64,000 nt of DNA from an uncultured Christensenellaceae bacterium (GTDB taxonomy: Bacteria; Bacillota; Clostridia; Christensenellales; Borkfalkiaceae), in contig CAJUPX010000012.1 in assembly GCA_910588685.1 (NCBI GenBank), forward strand, positions 1 to 64,000. Reading direction: 5' to 3'. Numbering within the stretch: the first letter of the stretch is position 1; every line of letters starts with the position of its first letter. Under the pieces are notes generated by a model. The model ran no database searches, was not told the origin of the DNA, and saw only the letters and a program-made list of their open reading frames with translations. Below, piece after piece: positions 1 to 7,961 of this stretch. The position numbers and the translations under genes are program-made.

Positions 1-53
1 GTAAGCAACATAATTACTAATAAAGCAACGCCAAAAACCTTTTTACTTTTCAT
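1..53 (-). CDS. N-terminus of a secreted or membrane protein (cut by window edge)
   Basis: Only the first 17 codons lie in the window. The start is ATG at 51-53, preceded by a good ribosome binding site (AAGGAG about 8 bases upstream). The peptide begins MKSKKVFG and runs into a hydrophobic stretch (VALLVIML), which looks like a signal peptide or first membrane segment. It has its own promoter at 94-122. The function cannot be told from this fragment. Confidence 0.6.
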   Translation of the reverse strand, partial: MKSKKVFGVALLVIMLL

Positions 54-93
54 TTCGGAATTCTCCTTTTTAATTACTATTTATCGCTGTTAC

Positions 94-122
94 ATTATAG
101 CAAAAGTATTCAAATAAATCAA
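94..122 (-). promoter_or_regulatory. Sigma-A type promoter for the left-edge gene
   Basis: On the minus strand TTGATT (117-122) and TATAAT (94-99) are separated by 17 bases. It lies just past the stop codon of the WYL regulator, so the left-edge gene can be transcribed separately. Confidence 0.65.
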
Positions 123-126
123 GTTT

Positions 127-1107
127 TCAATATGCTTCCTTGATTTTCGTTACGAACGCATTAAACTGTTCGCAAACGGTCTGCGGCGCAAGTATTCGCA
201 TCTTGCCCTGCGTTCCCACTACCCACGCGAAAAAAGTTTTGCTGACTTGTATAGGTACTTTCAAACGGTATGTATTATCGTCCACCTTGACAAGATTGAC
301 TTCCTCGCCGAACTTATCAAACACATCGTCGAGCATAGCGGAATCGAACTGCAAGTCAATCTCTTGTTCGTCGCCGCCGAACATTGAGAACACGCGCTGA
401 CGGTATTGCTCAATATCGAACTCGTCAAACTCTTTTCGATAAACACGCTCTGTCGCTTCCTCTTTCGCTTCTTCCATTCTGTCAATGCGGTAGGTTACAG
501 TATCGTCGTGCTTATCATAGTAACACACAAGGTAGTAATTATCTTTGTTCCATACGACCACAAGCGGATTGACTACATACCTTTTGCCATCTTTGCGATA
601 CACTTTATTCTTCTTATAATCTAATGAGTAATACTTAAACGACACTTTCTTATTGTTCGCTATGGCTTGTTTTAGCGTATCAATGGTGTAAATTATATGT
701 CTATTGTTCCGCTTGGGCATTGTTCCGAATCGCGCGGCAGCAGTCAGCTCTGTCGCTTGAAAATCGCCCATTGTCGTCATAAGTTTGTTTGTCAGCGTTT
801 GCTTTTGTGTTGCGCTCAACTTGGAAGCCTGCACCGCATCGGCAAGAAACGCTATCTCCGCACTATCAAAATGACGGTTGACAACATAGTAATAGTGATA
901 TTTTTTCTTATATGTAAGCACCTCATACCCGTACTCGTTCAGAAGCGCAATATCTTGTAACAGTATCTTACGCGACACCGCTATCTTTTTTTCGGCAAGT
1001 AACGCAATAATCTCGTCCGTGTTAAGGGCGTGATTTTCGTCGGTATGCCGACAAAGCAAGTCATACAAGACAAGCAATTTAACTTTTTGTTCGGTAGCGT
1101 GCGCCAT
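127..1107 (-). CDS. WYL-domain transcriptional regulator
   Basis: A 326-aa DNA-binding regulator. Residues about 5-75 form a winged helix-turn-helix of the DeoR-like kind that precedes WYL domains (DEIIALLAEKKIAVSRKILL, then YEVLTYKKKYHYYYV). The WYL domain spans about 150-215, with the core NPLVVVWNKDNYYLVCYY and the YRIDRM strand. The C-terminal part (about 235-326) matches the WCX extension. WYL domains sense small ligands or nucleic acids and regulate defence, DNA damage or metabolic genes; the target here is unknown. Start: ATG with AAGGAAG 5 bases upstream. It is downstream of and codirectional with the DUF3592-like membrane gene array, 25 bases away, so it may be cotranscribed with it. 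Nothing in the sequence shows the ligand. Confidence 0.85.
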   Translation of the reverse strand: MAHATEQKVKLLVLYDLLCRHTDENHALNTDEIIALLAEKKIAVSRKILLQDIALLNEYGYEVLTYKKKYHYYYVVNRHFDSAEIAFLADAVQASKLSATQKQTLTNKLMTTMGDFQATELTAAARFGTMPKRNNRHIIYTIDTLKQAIANNKKVSFKYYSLDYKKNKVYRKDGKRYVVNPLVVVWNKDNYYLVCYYDKHDDTVTYRIDRMEEAKEEATERVYRKEFDEFDIEQYRQRVFSMFGGDEQEIDLQFDSAMLDDVFDKFGEEVNLVKVDDNTYRLKVPIQVSKTFFAWVVGTQGKMRILAPQTVCEQFNAFVTKIKEAY

Positions 1108-1132
1108 AAAACTTCCTTATTTATGAATTTTG

Positions 1133-1657
1133 TTATGCTTCTGTATTCTCGTTTTTAGCTACTTGCTTTTGCTTATCAAAGTAGAATTTTTTAACGACAA
1201 TTACGATTATTCCGACAATGCCAACAATAATAAATATTCCTCGCGGCAAAAATATCCATTGTATCAAATCAAATGTCATATCGCGTTCAGCCATACAATG
1301 CCCATACTTATCAATGACTAATTCGATTGACGTTCCAATCTTACTTTCGCACCACTCTTTGGAATCTGTTTCATTTGCTATGGGATAGTAAGTAGTTGCG
1401 GAATAATGCTTGCCTCTTTCCGCATCTACATATTCACATTTGAAAAAACATCTATATTTACCTTTTCCATTATTACTACGCGGGGAAAATTTCACTTCAT
1501 AACTAACTATCGTTCCCTCAACACTCCAACCGTTTTTATGAATTTCCAAATCCCCATGACGAAAAATCATTCCGCCGACACCTAAAAGGATAAGTAGGAT
1601 AAAAACAGCAAGCAAACTTGAATATACAATTTTTCTTTTCGGTGTTTTTTCGTCCAT
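1133..1657 (-). CDS. DUF3592-like two-TM membrane protein
   Basis: A 174-aa protein with a membrane segment at about 12-32 and another at about 136-158, separated by an extracytoplasmic beta-rich domain. The line GTSIELVIDKYGH corresponds to the G-x-x-x-x-V-x-x-D element typical of DUF3592 proteins. The C-terminus is short and charged. It is the last gene of an apparent operon with three other small membrane proteins (1668-5105) and lacks their shared C-terminal module. Ribosome binding site AAGGAACG is 6-7 bases before ATG. Function unknown; the family is common in accessory clusters of gut Bacillota. Confidence 0.65.
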   Translation of the reverse strand: MDEKTPKRKIVYSSLLAVFILLILLGVGGMIFRHGDLEIHKNGWSVEGTIVSYEVKFSPRSNNGKGKYRCFFKCEYVDAERGKHYSATTYYPIANETDSKEWCESKIGTSIELVIDKYGHCMAERDMTFDLIQWIFLPRGIFIIVGIVGIIVIVVKKFYFDKQKQVAKNENTEA

Positions 1658-1667
1658 AATTCGTTCC

Positions 1668-2432
1668 TTATTGTTTAGCCGACATTTCTTCCAAAATGCC
1701 GTAGGTGTTTTTGTAGGGGATGATAGTGATAGTTTTCTTTTGCAGTAAGAACTTTGCTTCCTTATGCGTAAACCAAGACCGCGCCCACTTCTCTCTCGTT
1801 GCGCCGCTCTCGTCTTGATACTTTACCTTAACGTAGCAGACTATCCATTTCACAACCTTTGTTACTTCGCCGTGCTTAATGCCATTGATATATCCGCAAT
1901 TCAAATGCTTTAATATATTTTTGTTTAATTTATTTCTATATACAACTCGATAAAAGAAAAGATATGCCGCTATGCAAAACAACCCCGTAAATATGCAGGC
2001 AAGTAGCAAATGGGTAGAACTATTCTTTGTGTGTTTGGCTATTGATGCCAATGTACCGTAAGTGCTATATCCGTCGGTCGGATCAATAACTATTGTAACT
2101 TTCTCTCCGAGATGTTCAAGCGCATCTTGCTTTTGTGTAAACTGACCAACCCACCCCGAATACTCTTTACCGTCAGATGCAACATACGAATAAATACACT
2201 CCCAAGCTCTTCTTGTTGAGTGCGAATCGCCGGGCGAAACATCTATTTCCCTTACATCTACAATTTCAGCTTCAACTTCTATACCATTTCGTAATAACTT
2301 ACTGTTGTTATAATCGCTATAACTATATATCCAAAAAATTACGGTTAAAACAACACATATTGCAAATGCGGCGTTTATAAAGATTTGATATATTTTGAAA
2401 TTGTTTTTAATACCTATGTCTTTGTTTTCCAT
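1668..2432 (-). CDS. DUF3592-like membrane protein with duplicated C-terminal module
   Basis: A 254-aa protein. Membrane segments lie at about 16-38 and 134-158, with an outer DUF3592-like domain between them (GEKVTIVIDPTDGYSTYG). The cytoplasmic C-terminal 70 residues begin GEVTKVVKWIVCYVKVKY and are nearly identical to those of the next gene (2445-3215), while the N-terminal halves are clearly different. I chose ATG at 2430-2432 because AAGGG lies 7 bases upstream; a TTG two codons earlier is less likely. Same operon as its neighbours. Function unknown. The contrast between conserved tail and diverged head suggests recombination or selection on the tail. Confidence 0.65.
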   Translation of the reverse strand: MENKDIGIKNNFKIYQIFINAAFAICVVLTVIFWIYSYSDYNNSKLLRNGIEVEAEIVDVREIDVSPGDSHSTRRAWECIYSYVASDGKEYSGWVGQFTQKQDALEHLGEKVTIVIDPTDGYSTYGTLASIAKHTKNSSTHLLLACIFTGLFCIAAYLFFYRVVYRNKLNKNILKHLNCGYINGIKHGEVTKVVKWIVCYVKVKYQDESGATREKWARSWFTHKEAKFLLQKKTITIIPYKNTYGILEEMSAKQ

Positions 2433-2444
2433 AGCCAACCCTTG

Positions 2445-3215
2445 TTATTTCGTTACCGACATTTCTTCTAAAATGCCGTAGGTGTTTTTATAGGGTACGA
2501 TATTGATTGTTTTCTTTTGCTGTAAGAACTTCGCTTCCTTGTGTGTAAACCACGAACGCGCCCATTTTTCTCTTGTTGCACTGTTCTCGTCTTGATACTT
2601 AACCTTAACGTAGCAGACTATCCATTTCACAACCTTTGTTACTTCGCCTTGCGTAACCGTATGCGGTTGCGGCGTATGAATAATTCTGTCGTTATTATAT
2701 GTACTACCGTAAACTTTTTTCTTGATTTTTTTATTCATTACGTTACGGTAGATACAACGGTATATAAGCAAGTATAGCACAATAGGAACAGGAATACACC
2801 ATATTATCGCATCTCTTAATGATCGTTCATAATTAAATGACGGCAAGTGTTTATCAGACCAATCGCTGTTAGGGTCAATATATATTTTTATCTTTTCCCC
2901 AACTTCCGCTTTTGCCGTACTTTCGTCGGGATGAACAGCTTTTCTTCCTTTATATATCGTACCCCATTCACTTTTATATTCATATATTGTAACCCAATTT
3001 TTAACCTCATTATCGCTCGATGAATAATCATAGCTGTAAGAAACTATTGTCGCTTCTACTTCGATAGCGTTTTCACTGTAATACTTATATTTATCTTGAC
3101 TTGCAAATTCCCACCACATAAAAACGAAAGTAATAACAAAAGCAAGCGCAACCAATATCAACAGAAACGATATTAGCACTCTATTCTTTTTTATTCCTAT
3201 ATCTTTAACGTCCAT
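2445..3215 (-). CDS. DUF3592-like membrane protein, paralogue with the same C-terminal module
   Basis: A 256-aa paralogue of the gene at 1668-2432. Membrane segments are at about 14-36 and 135-155, and the outer domain has the DUF3592 hallmark GEKIKIYIDPNSDW. The last 70 residues (GEVTKVVKWIVCYVK ... NTYGILEEM) differ from the neighbour's at only a few positions. Between the second membrane segment and the tail is a unique linker (about 165-190). Ribosome binding site CGGAG lies 6-7 bases before ATG, within a short intergenic sequence that is also repeated upstream of the gene at 3271-4173. Function unknown. Confidence 0.65.
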   Translation of the reverse strand: MDVKDIGIKKNRVLISFLLILVALAFVITFVFMWWEFASQDKYKYYSENAIEVEATIVSYSYDYSSSDNEVKNWVTIYEYKSEWGTIYKGRKAVHPDESTAKAEVGEKIKIYIDPNSDWSDKHLPSFNYERSLRDAIIWCIPVPIVLYLLIYRCIYRNVMNKKIKKKVYGSTYNNDRIIHTPQPHTVTQGEVTKVVKWIVCYVKVKYQDENSATREKWARSWFTHKEAKFLQQKKTINIVPYKNTYGILEEMSVTK

Positions 3216-3270
3216 AGTTACTCCGTGTTATTTGGTTGTAGGCATTTCTTCCAAGATGTCAAAAGTGTTT

Positions 3271-4173
3271 TTATTCGGCACTTTCATAGATAATATTTAC
3301 AGAAGGTTGCGGCAATTCAAACTTTGCTTTTTTAGCATTTTCTATAAATTCACGACTAAAAACAATCTTAATATTGTCATCGTCTATATGAGAATATGTG
3401 TGTTTAACATTCCTCTGACTGTACCCCTGATGACCGCTTGAATATTTGTGCATATAGTGGGCAACTGCGTATTGTATCTTACCGTCTTTTACTACTAAAC
3501 AATGTCCGTGCGGTGCGCCAATCATAAGACCTTGCACGTTATAGAACTTATAAATTATCTTGTTGCCCTTTGTAATTTTTTTCTTCAATTTGTGCTTATG
3601 AACTATTAAACTCTGATTAGTATCTGAAAATACATCGTTAGGCGATATTACAAACTGCTTTATGCCCGAATATCTTTCAAATTTACGGGCATACCAATCC
3701 ATATTGTCTTTTTCATCGCCGTCGAAGCACAACAACCTATCACAATTTACAAGTTGAGTAATGACTAATCCGTCAGCTTTTGCCAACACGCTTATTGAAA
3801 AAAGTCCTACCTTATCGCGGTATAAATAACGGTGATAGTTTTTTTTGACATTCTTGCTTCTATAACGCACTCGTATTGAAAAACCAATCCACACAGCCGC
3901 AGAAAGAACAAAAGCCGCTATTAGTATGTAGAGATAAACAAATATCAGCCAATTATCTCCGTCCATATCGCCATAGACTTTGATGCGCACGACACATACT
4001 ATAAAAGCCATAATCATTAACGCCAAGAATATACTTGAAAACATCGGGATTGCGGCTTCCTTTACGCTCGACTCTTTAACTTCCGCTATGCGAAAGCTAT
4101 GATATATCTTATCGCACTCTTGCGTGTATTTTTGGTTATCGCTAACCTGTTGTTGGGTGTGTTTTCCAAACAT
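3271..4173 (-). CDS. Two-TM membrane protein of unknown function
   Basis: A 300-aa protein of a family I do not recognise. Two adjacent membrane segments at about 45-68 and 78-102 are followed by a roughly 190-residue cytoplasmic domain that looks folded and mixed alpha/beta (VLAKADGLVITQLVNCDRLL; GLMIGAPHGHCLVVKDGKI). It ends ...NIIYESAE. Right after the stop, but in another frame, the DNA still encodes the tail module of its neighbours (see findings), so its 3' end appears to be a frameshifted fusion. ATG at 4171-4173 with CGGAG upstream is preferred to the GTG two codons earlier. Confidence 0.6.
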   Translation of the reverse strand: MFGKHTQQQVSDNQKYTQECDKIYHSFRIAEVKESSVKEAAIPMFSSIFLALMIMAFIVCVVRIKVYGDMDGDNWLIFVYLYILIAAFVLSAAVWIGFSIRVRYRSKNVKKNYHRYLYRDKVGLFSISVLAKADGLVITQLVNCDRLLCFDGDEKDNMDWYARKFERYSGIKQFVISPNDVFSDTNQSLIVHKHKLKKKITKGNKIIYKFYNVQGLMIGAPHGHCLVVKDGKIQYAVAHYMHKYSSGHQGYSQRNVKHTYSHIDDDNIKIVFSREFIENAKKAKFELPQPSVNIIYESAE

Positions 4174-4232
4174 ATTCACTCCGTGTTATTTGGTTGTGGG
4201 CATTTCATAAACGCCGTAAGTAGTTTTTAATC

Positions 4233-5105
4233 TTATGCAAAAGTAAGCCATTGATTTTCTTTGGGTGGTTCGATATTTAACTCTTCACATTTAGTTATCA
4301 ATTCTTTGGGTACACGCACCTTAAAATCGACATTATTTCTAAATTCATAGATATATGAAGTGTATCTTCCGCCACCGATAAAAATTTTAACAGGATTGTT
4401 TTCGTCATCTATTTTCAACGAAGCGAATCCGGAAAAAACATGAAGTTGAGTTGACGTATCATATCGTGCTGGTGTCCATATTTCAAATCCGCCTTTTTTG
4501 TTTCTTTTACATTGCAAATCGCCGACCAACGAATTAAATCCCAATTTCAAATTCATACAATCCGCACGCTCATAGTTTTCAACCCATTTTTTTGTCTTGT
4601 TTTCAATACAGATAAGTTCTTTACGGTTTCTGTAATAAATTGTGTATTTATTGTTTTGATAAATAATAATCCGCTTTTTGTCTTGTTGAAAATAATAAAC
4701 GTCAAACAACTTTTTAGTGTTTTTGATAAATCCTCTATATACTATAAAATATGCCCCTAAAATCGATCCGCACGAAAAGAAGATACACATAAAACTCAAA
4801 ACTCCGCTTTCCCACCATTTATTTATAATAAAAAATGTGAGAAAGAGTATTGGAACAGCAAGAAGAAATACGAAGAAAACTATTATTGTAATAGGGCTTA
4901 GGTGTTCTCTGACTGTTGCATAGCCGTTATCAATTTTACCATAAGCGGCTTTTACCATTTGCGTAGGTTGTATCTTGCCGTTCTCATCATTGGCTTTCTC
5001 CAATAATAATTGTTCGCTCTCTGCGAGTTCTTCCAAAGTAACGGGATTATATCCCTCTAAAATTAACTTTTCTTCTAATTCTTGTTGTTTTTTTGTTTTT
5101 CGCAT
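4233..5105 (-). CDS. Two-TM membrane protein of unknown function, first gene of the array
   Basis: A 290-aa protein related in plan to 3271-4173: charged N-terminus (RKTKKQQELEEKLILEGYNP), two membrane segments at about 67-93 and 100-124, then a cytoplasmic domain with KIFIGGGRYTSYIYEFRNNV near the end and a PKELITKCEELNIEPPKE motif reminiscent of the end of its neighbour. The longer reading frame starting at 5183 is rejected because the promoter (5139-5167) lies inside it. A decayed copy of the array's shared tail lies just downstream of its stop in another frame. Function unknown. Confidence 0.6.
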   Translation of the reverse strand: MRKTKKQQELEEKLILEGYNPVTLEELAESEQLLLEKANDENGKIQPTQMVKAAYGKIDNGYATVREHLSPITIIVFFVFLLAVPILFLTFFIINKWWESGVLSFMCIFFSCGSILGAYFIVYRGFIKNTKKLFDVYYFQQDKKRIIIYQNNKYTIYYRNRKELICIENKTKKWVENYERADCMNLKLGFNSLVGDLQCKRNKKGGFEIWTPARYDTSTQLHVFSGFASLKIDDENNPVKIFIGGGRYTSYIYEFRNNVDFKVRVPKELITKCEELNIEPPKENQWLTFA

Positions 5106-5138
5106 TACCGACCACCAAAACAAATTAGGATTGTAGTA

Positions 5139-5167
5139 ATTATAGCACTTTTTAATAGCAAATTCAA
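5139..5167 (-). promoter_or_regulatory. Promoter of the membrane-protein array
   Basis: On the minus strand TTGAAT (5162-5167), 17-base spacer, TATAAT (5139-5144). It fixes the first gene's start at 5105 and could drive the five or six codirectional genes down to 127. Confidence 0.7.
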
Positions 5168-5240
5168 CTACTTGTAAGTGCATAAAACAGACGATTGATT
5201 GTGCGCAAGTGATTGTGTCGCGGTTAATTTCTTCAAGACC

Positions 5241-5269
5241 TTTACTTAAACCGTTAAAAATGGTATAAT
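5241..5269 (+). promoter_or_regulatory. Promoter of the HTH-SdpI gene
   Basis: TTTACT (5241-5246), 17 bases, TATAAT (5264-5269), with a TG dinucleotide extending the -10 (TGGTATAAT). It is divergent from the promoter at 5139-5167, about 70 bases away, so the HTH protein encoded here could repress both units. Confidence 0.65.
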
Positions 5270-5300
5270 TAGATACACAAAAAATAGTATTGGGTACATT

Positions 5301-5963
5301 ATGGAATTTTCTGAAAAATTAAAAATTCTACGCACACAAGCAAATCTCACGCAAAATGAATTAGCAGATAAATTATATATCTCTCGTCAAGCCGTTTCAA
5401 ATTATGAGCAAGGTCGGGGCTATCCGTCTATGGATACATTAGTTTTGATGTGCAAACTTTTCAATACAAGTTTAGACGAGCTATTGTCGAGCGGTGTAAA
5501 AAAGCGATTTATGCGACAAGTCGTTATTATAGTAAGTATAATGTTTGTATCCTTAATTTTAAGTGTTGCTTGCGTTTATCTTGCGACTATAAAAAATTTG
5601 TCAACCTTGCTGTTCTTGTGTGGCGGAATAGGAATACATATAATTCCATTTATGTGCTTGCTTGTGTATTTGCTATTTCAATACAATCCACCTAAAAAAG
5701 CAAACAAATTTCTCGGTTATCGAACTAAACGGGCTATGTCTAATCAGTTAATGTGGGATTATTCACAAGCATATTTCAGTACGCTATATGCAAAAGTAGC
5801 ATCGGTACTTTTTTGTATGAATATTCTTTATTCAATAGTATCGCTATTTGTTGGATTTACAACGTGTTTAATCTTGCTTTGCTTAGTATTGTGTATCCAA
5901 GCGATCAGTTTACTAATTCCAATTTTCTTTGTAGAAAAGAATTTGAAAAAGTTTGTAAAATAG
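5301..5963 (+). CDS. HTH-XRE regulator fused to an SdpI-like membrane domain
   Basis: A 220-aa protein. Residues 5-60 are a Cro/CI-type helix-turn-helix (LRTQANLTQNELADKLYISR; QAVSNYEQGRGYPS). From about 68 onward there are five or so membrane segments. The segment GYRTKRAMSNQLMWDYSQAY (about 138-157) matches the loop signature of the SdpI family. In Bacillus, SdpI is the immunity protein and signal receptor for the toxin SdpC and recruits the repressor SdpR to the membrane. A single chain carrying both domains would put the DNA-binding part at the membrane. That role is inferred; only the domain order is seen. It ends at a terminator (5970-5987). Confidence 0.75.
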   Translation: MEFSEKLKILRTQANLTQNELADKLYISRQAVSNYEQGRGYPSMDTLVLMCKLFNTSLDELLSSGVKKRFMRQVVIIVSIMFVSLILSVACVYLATIKNLSTLLFLCGGIGIHIIPFMCLLVYLLFQYNPPKKANKFLGYRTKRAMSNQLMWDYSQAYFSTLYAKVASVLFCMNILYSIVSLFVGFTTCLILLCLVLCIQAISLLIPIFFVEKNLKKFVK

Positions 5964-5969
5964 AATTAA

Positions 5970-5996
5970 GCCGAGAGAAATCTCGGCATTTTATTT
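5970..5996 (+). terminator. Intrinsic terminator after the HTH-SdpI gene
   Basis: GCCGAGA-GAAA-TCTCGGC hairpin with a GAAA loop (5970-5987) followed by ATTTTATTT. Confidence 0.75.
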
Positions 5997-6001
5997 GCTC
6001 A

Positions 6002-7258
6002 TTATACTCTACGACGGTAACTTAAAAATATTGTCAAAGCTATTCCAACAATACAAACAACGCCGCCGACAACAATGCCCACTATCAAGCCTGTATTATT
6101 TGTGCCGTTGTTGCTCGATGCCGTATTTGTCGGCTTTTCCGACGAGCTGAATACAAAGTAAAAATCTTCCGCCGTTTCCGCAGTATAACTTAACCCTTTG
6201 TTCTCGGTCTTAATGCTTGATTCTATAAGATACGGATTTTCGCTACTGAGTTCTATGGTATAGCTTGTAACATAGTTTCCCACTTGTTTTTGCTCTGTCA
6301 AATAGATGAGCGGCTTAAAAGAATAATTCCGCTGTACGCTTACGGGCAATTCGTATCTTATGACCGAATCGGCTTCTATCGGCATAGAAAACTTATAGGT
6401 GTTCACTCGTATTGAATCAATCGAATTAAAGAATAATTTATCGTAGCTCATATATGATTTGTTTTGCAATATCTTATTTACTACCGCATAGAAAAGCTCA
6501 ATCGGCACTCCACCATTATGGTCGTAGTATTCTTCAAACAAACTATATTGCCTTTCTATAAACTCTTTGCAAGTTATCGTTTCGGTCTGATATTCACAAC
6601 TACTATCAAAGGTATTCGTCGCAGGATCGCCAAACACAAAAAAACAATAACTCGGCTTTGAAAGCGCGTTCCGTAAAGTCCAAGTATGGCTTCCGCTTGC
6701 CGAGTGAGTTGATGATAAGTCATTAGATGTTTCATAAATAAAACTTTTTGATTCAGTGTACGACAATGAAATCGTTATCGTATTGCTGTCTGGTATAACG
6801 GTGTAAAGTGTTCCTGTTACGCTTTCGTCAAGAATAGGCGAATATGTATTTTCAATGTCAAACTCATTGTCAATCCAAAACGCTTCGTCGCCAAACCATA
6901 CCGAGCCTTCTACCGCTTGACCGTTTACCATAACCGATATTTGCGGAAGCTCACGCGCTCTCGCTAAAAACGGTATAGCAAATTCCACTTCGCCATCATT
7001 AGCCGCAACTTGATATTCATACTGCACTATGCCTTTACCCTGCGACAATAACTCCGTATCGGTTAAATCAAATTTTACTTTACCGCTTGTTATTGTTTCT
7101 GAATCATTGCAATACAGTCCATAATTGGGAATACGTTGCTCAAAAGTTTGCGCCTGCGCGTTTAGGTTTGCGTTAGCTGTCAATGCCACAAAAGCTATTA
7201 AAAGCGACAATAGCAAAACCGCGCACGTCATAGTTTTATTTTGTATTTTAGTGAACAT
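6002..7258 (-). CDS. Secreted protein with C-terminal membrane anchor
   Basis: A 418-aa protein with an N-terminal signal peptide (about 8-36, ending near NLNAQAQ) and one C-terminal membrane helix (about 391-413) before a basic tail (YRRRV). The outer part is about 350 residues, beta-rich, with no motif I can name. Just before the anchor is a short Asn/Thr/Ser linker (KPTNTASSNNGTNNTG). The design is that of a surface-exposed protein anchored by its C-terminus without an LPXTG signal. AGGAG lies 8 bases before ATG. It starts 3 bases after the stop of the SLOG-like gene, so the two are probably cotranscribed, and termination control upstream would affect both. Confidence 0.6.
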   Translation of the reverse strand: MFTKIQNKTMTCAVLLLSLLIAFVALTANANLNAQAQTFEQRIPNYGLYCNDSETITSGKVKFDLTDTELLSQGKGIVQYEYQVAANDGEVEFAIPFLARARELPQISVMVNGQAVEGSVWFGDEAFWIDNEFDIENTYSPILDESVTGTLYTVIPDSNTITISLSYTESKSFIYETSNDLSSTHSASGSHTWTLRNALSKPSYCFFVFGDPATNTFDSSCEYQTETITCKEFIERQYSLFEEYYDHNGGVPIELFYAVVNKILQNKSYMSYDKLFFNSIDSIRVNTYKFSMPIEADSVIRYELPVSVQRNYSFKPLIYLTEQKQVGNYVTSYTIELSSENPYLIESSIKTENKGLSYTAETAEDFYFVFSSSEKPTNTASSNNGTNNTGLIVGIVVGGVVCIVGIALTIFLSYRRRV

Positions 7259-7261
7259 ATT

Positions 7262-7747
7262 TTATTCTCCTATGCCTTTACGCGTAAACAAATTAACGAT
7301 TCGTTTATGTTTTTTGACTGCATACTGATATGTCTTGTATGCGCCGCTGTTTTCCCTCTGCTCTACCCAAAACAAAATCAAATCGCTTTGGTCTATCATC
7401 GCAAGGTTACGATAATATATTGAAGTGTACCAATAATCAAAGTCCTTTGTCGGACACTCCAATGCTTCGTACTCTTTACGGATAAACCATCTCGGCGGCT
7501 TTCGCAACTGCTTATCAAGCGCAAAACAAAACACCCTTTTGATATTAAGTTGTAAGTTGGTATTTCTTTTTTCTGTTACAAGGTCATAGCACAAATCGTC
7601 AAAATCACTTCTGCCGCCGAACAGAAAAATTCTCACGCCGTCCTCTATTGCCTTGTCGATTTCTATTCTCGTTCTTGCTGTCAGTTCATCCGTTATATCG
7701 ACGTTGGAATGCCCGAAACACGAACAAGTCTTTTCAACTGTTACCAT
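7262..7747 (-). CDS. SLOG-superfamily (DUF1273-like) protein
   Basis: A 161-aa protein with the Rossmann-like SLOG fold found in YpsA/DUF1273 and Lonely Guy enzymes. Visible are a first strand ending CSCFGHSNVD (about 8-17), a helix, GVRIFLFGGRSDFDDLCYDL (about 36-55) with the glycine-rich nucleotide-binding turn, and LAMIDQSDLILFWV (about 118-131). SLOG proteins bind nucleotides or nucleotide-derived ligands. An open frame continues upstream to a TTG at 7933, but that part is a structured RNA with a promoter and terminator, so I start at ATG 7745-7747. The AUG directly follows the terminator's U-run. A ribosome binding site is poor (AAGGGAG inside the terminator, 14 bases away), so readthrough and translation may be controlled together. 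Confidence 0.7.
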   Translation of the reverse strand: MVTVEKTCSCFGHSNVDITDELTARTRIEIDKAIEDGVRIFLFGGRSDFDDLCYDLVTEKRNTNLQLNIKRVFCFALDKQLRKPPRWFIRKEYEALECPTKDFDYWYTSIYYRNLAMIDQSDLILFWVEQRENSGAYKTYQYAVKKHKRIVNLFTRKGIGE

Positions 7748-7780
7748 AAAAAAAGATGCCGCTCCCTTGCGAGAGCGACA
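7748..7780 (-). terminator. Intrinsic terminator in front of the SLOG-like gene
   Basis: Ten-pair stem closed by a GCAA tetraloop (7757-7780) followed by UCUUUUUUU (7748-7756). The U-run ends exactly at the AUG of the downstream gene. Confidence 0.8.
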
Positions 7781-7955
7781 CCATAGCATACACATCTCGC
7801 GTAGTTGCGACACCACATAAAACTCGACCTCAAGGTAAACCTCTCTGTTCAAATCCTGCGATAGTGTATTGCTACCTATTTTAAGATTTGAACAAAGCAT
7901 AACAAAATATACCTTTGGTGAGATCGAGTCCAAAGGCTATTTTATATGATGTCGC
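7757..7955 (-). ncRNA. Structured RNA leader or small RNA with terminator
   Basis: Transcript predicted from the promoter at 7962-7990 to the terminator hairpin at 7757-7780. It folds as a long rod: P1, 16 base pairs, 7940-7955 with 7807-7822; P2, about 10 pairs, 7920-7929 with 7823-7832; a 6-pair helix; then P4, 13 pairs, 7885-7897 with 7843-7855. The segment at the 3' side of P1 is repeated at 7775-7785, where it forms the 5' arm of the terminator, so the RNA's 5' end can pair with either copy. This may be a riboswitch, attenuator or 6S-like RNA. I cannot assign a family by eye. Confidence 0.6.
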
Positions 7956-7961
7956 ATAACT

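Noticed and set aside
7843..7897. GTTCAAATC near 7889 as the T-arm of a tRNA
   Set aside because: The sequence matches a T-loop by chance, but it lies in one strand of a 13-pair helix, and no acceptor, D or anticodon arms are present.
7748..7933. N-terminal extension of the SLOG gene to a TTG at 7933
   Set aside because: The open frame runs through a promoter-proximal structured RNA and a strong terminator. The extra 62 codons have no protein-like pattern, and the SLOG fold begins after ATG 7747.
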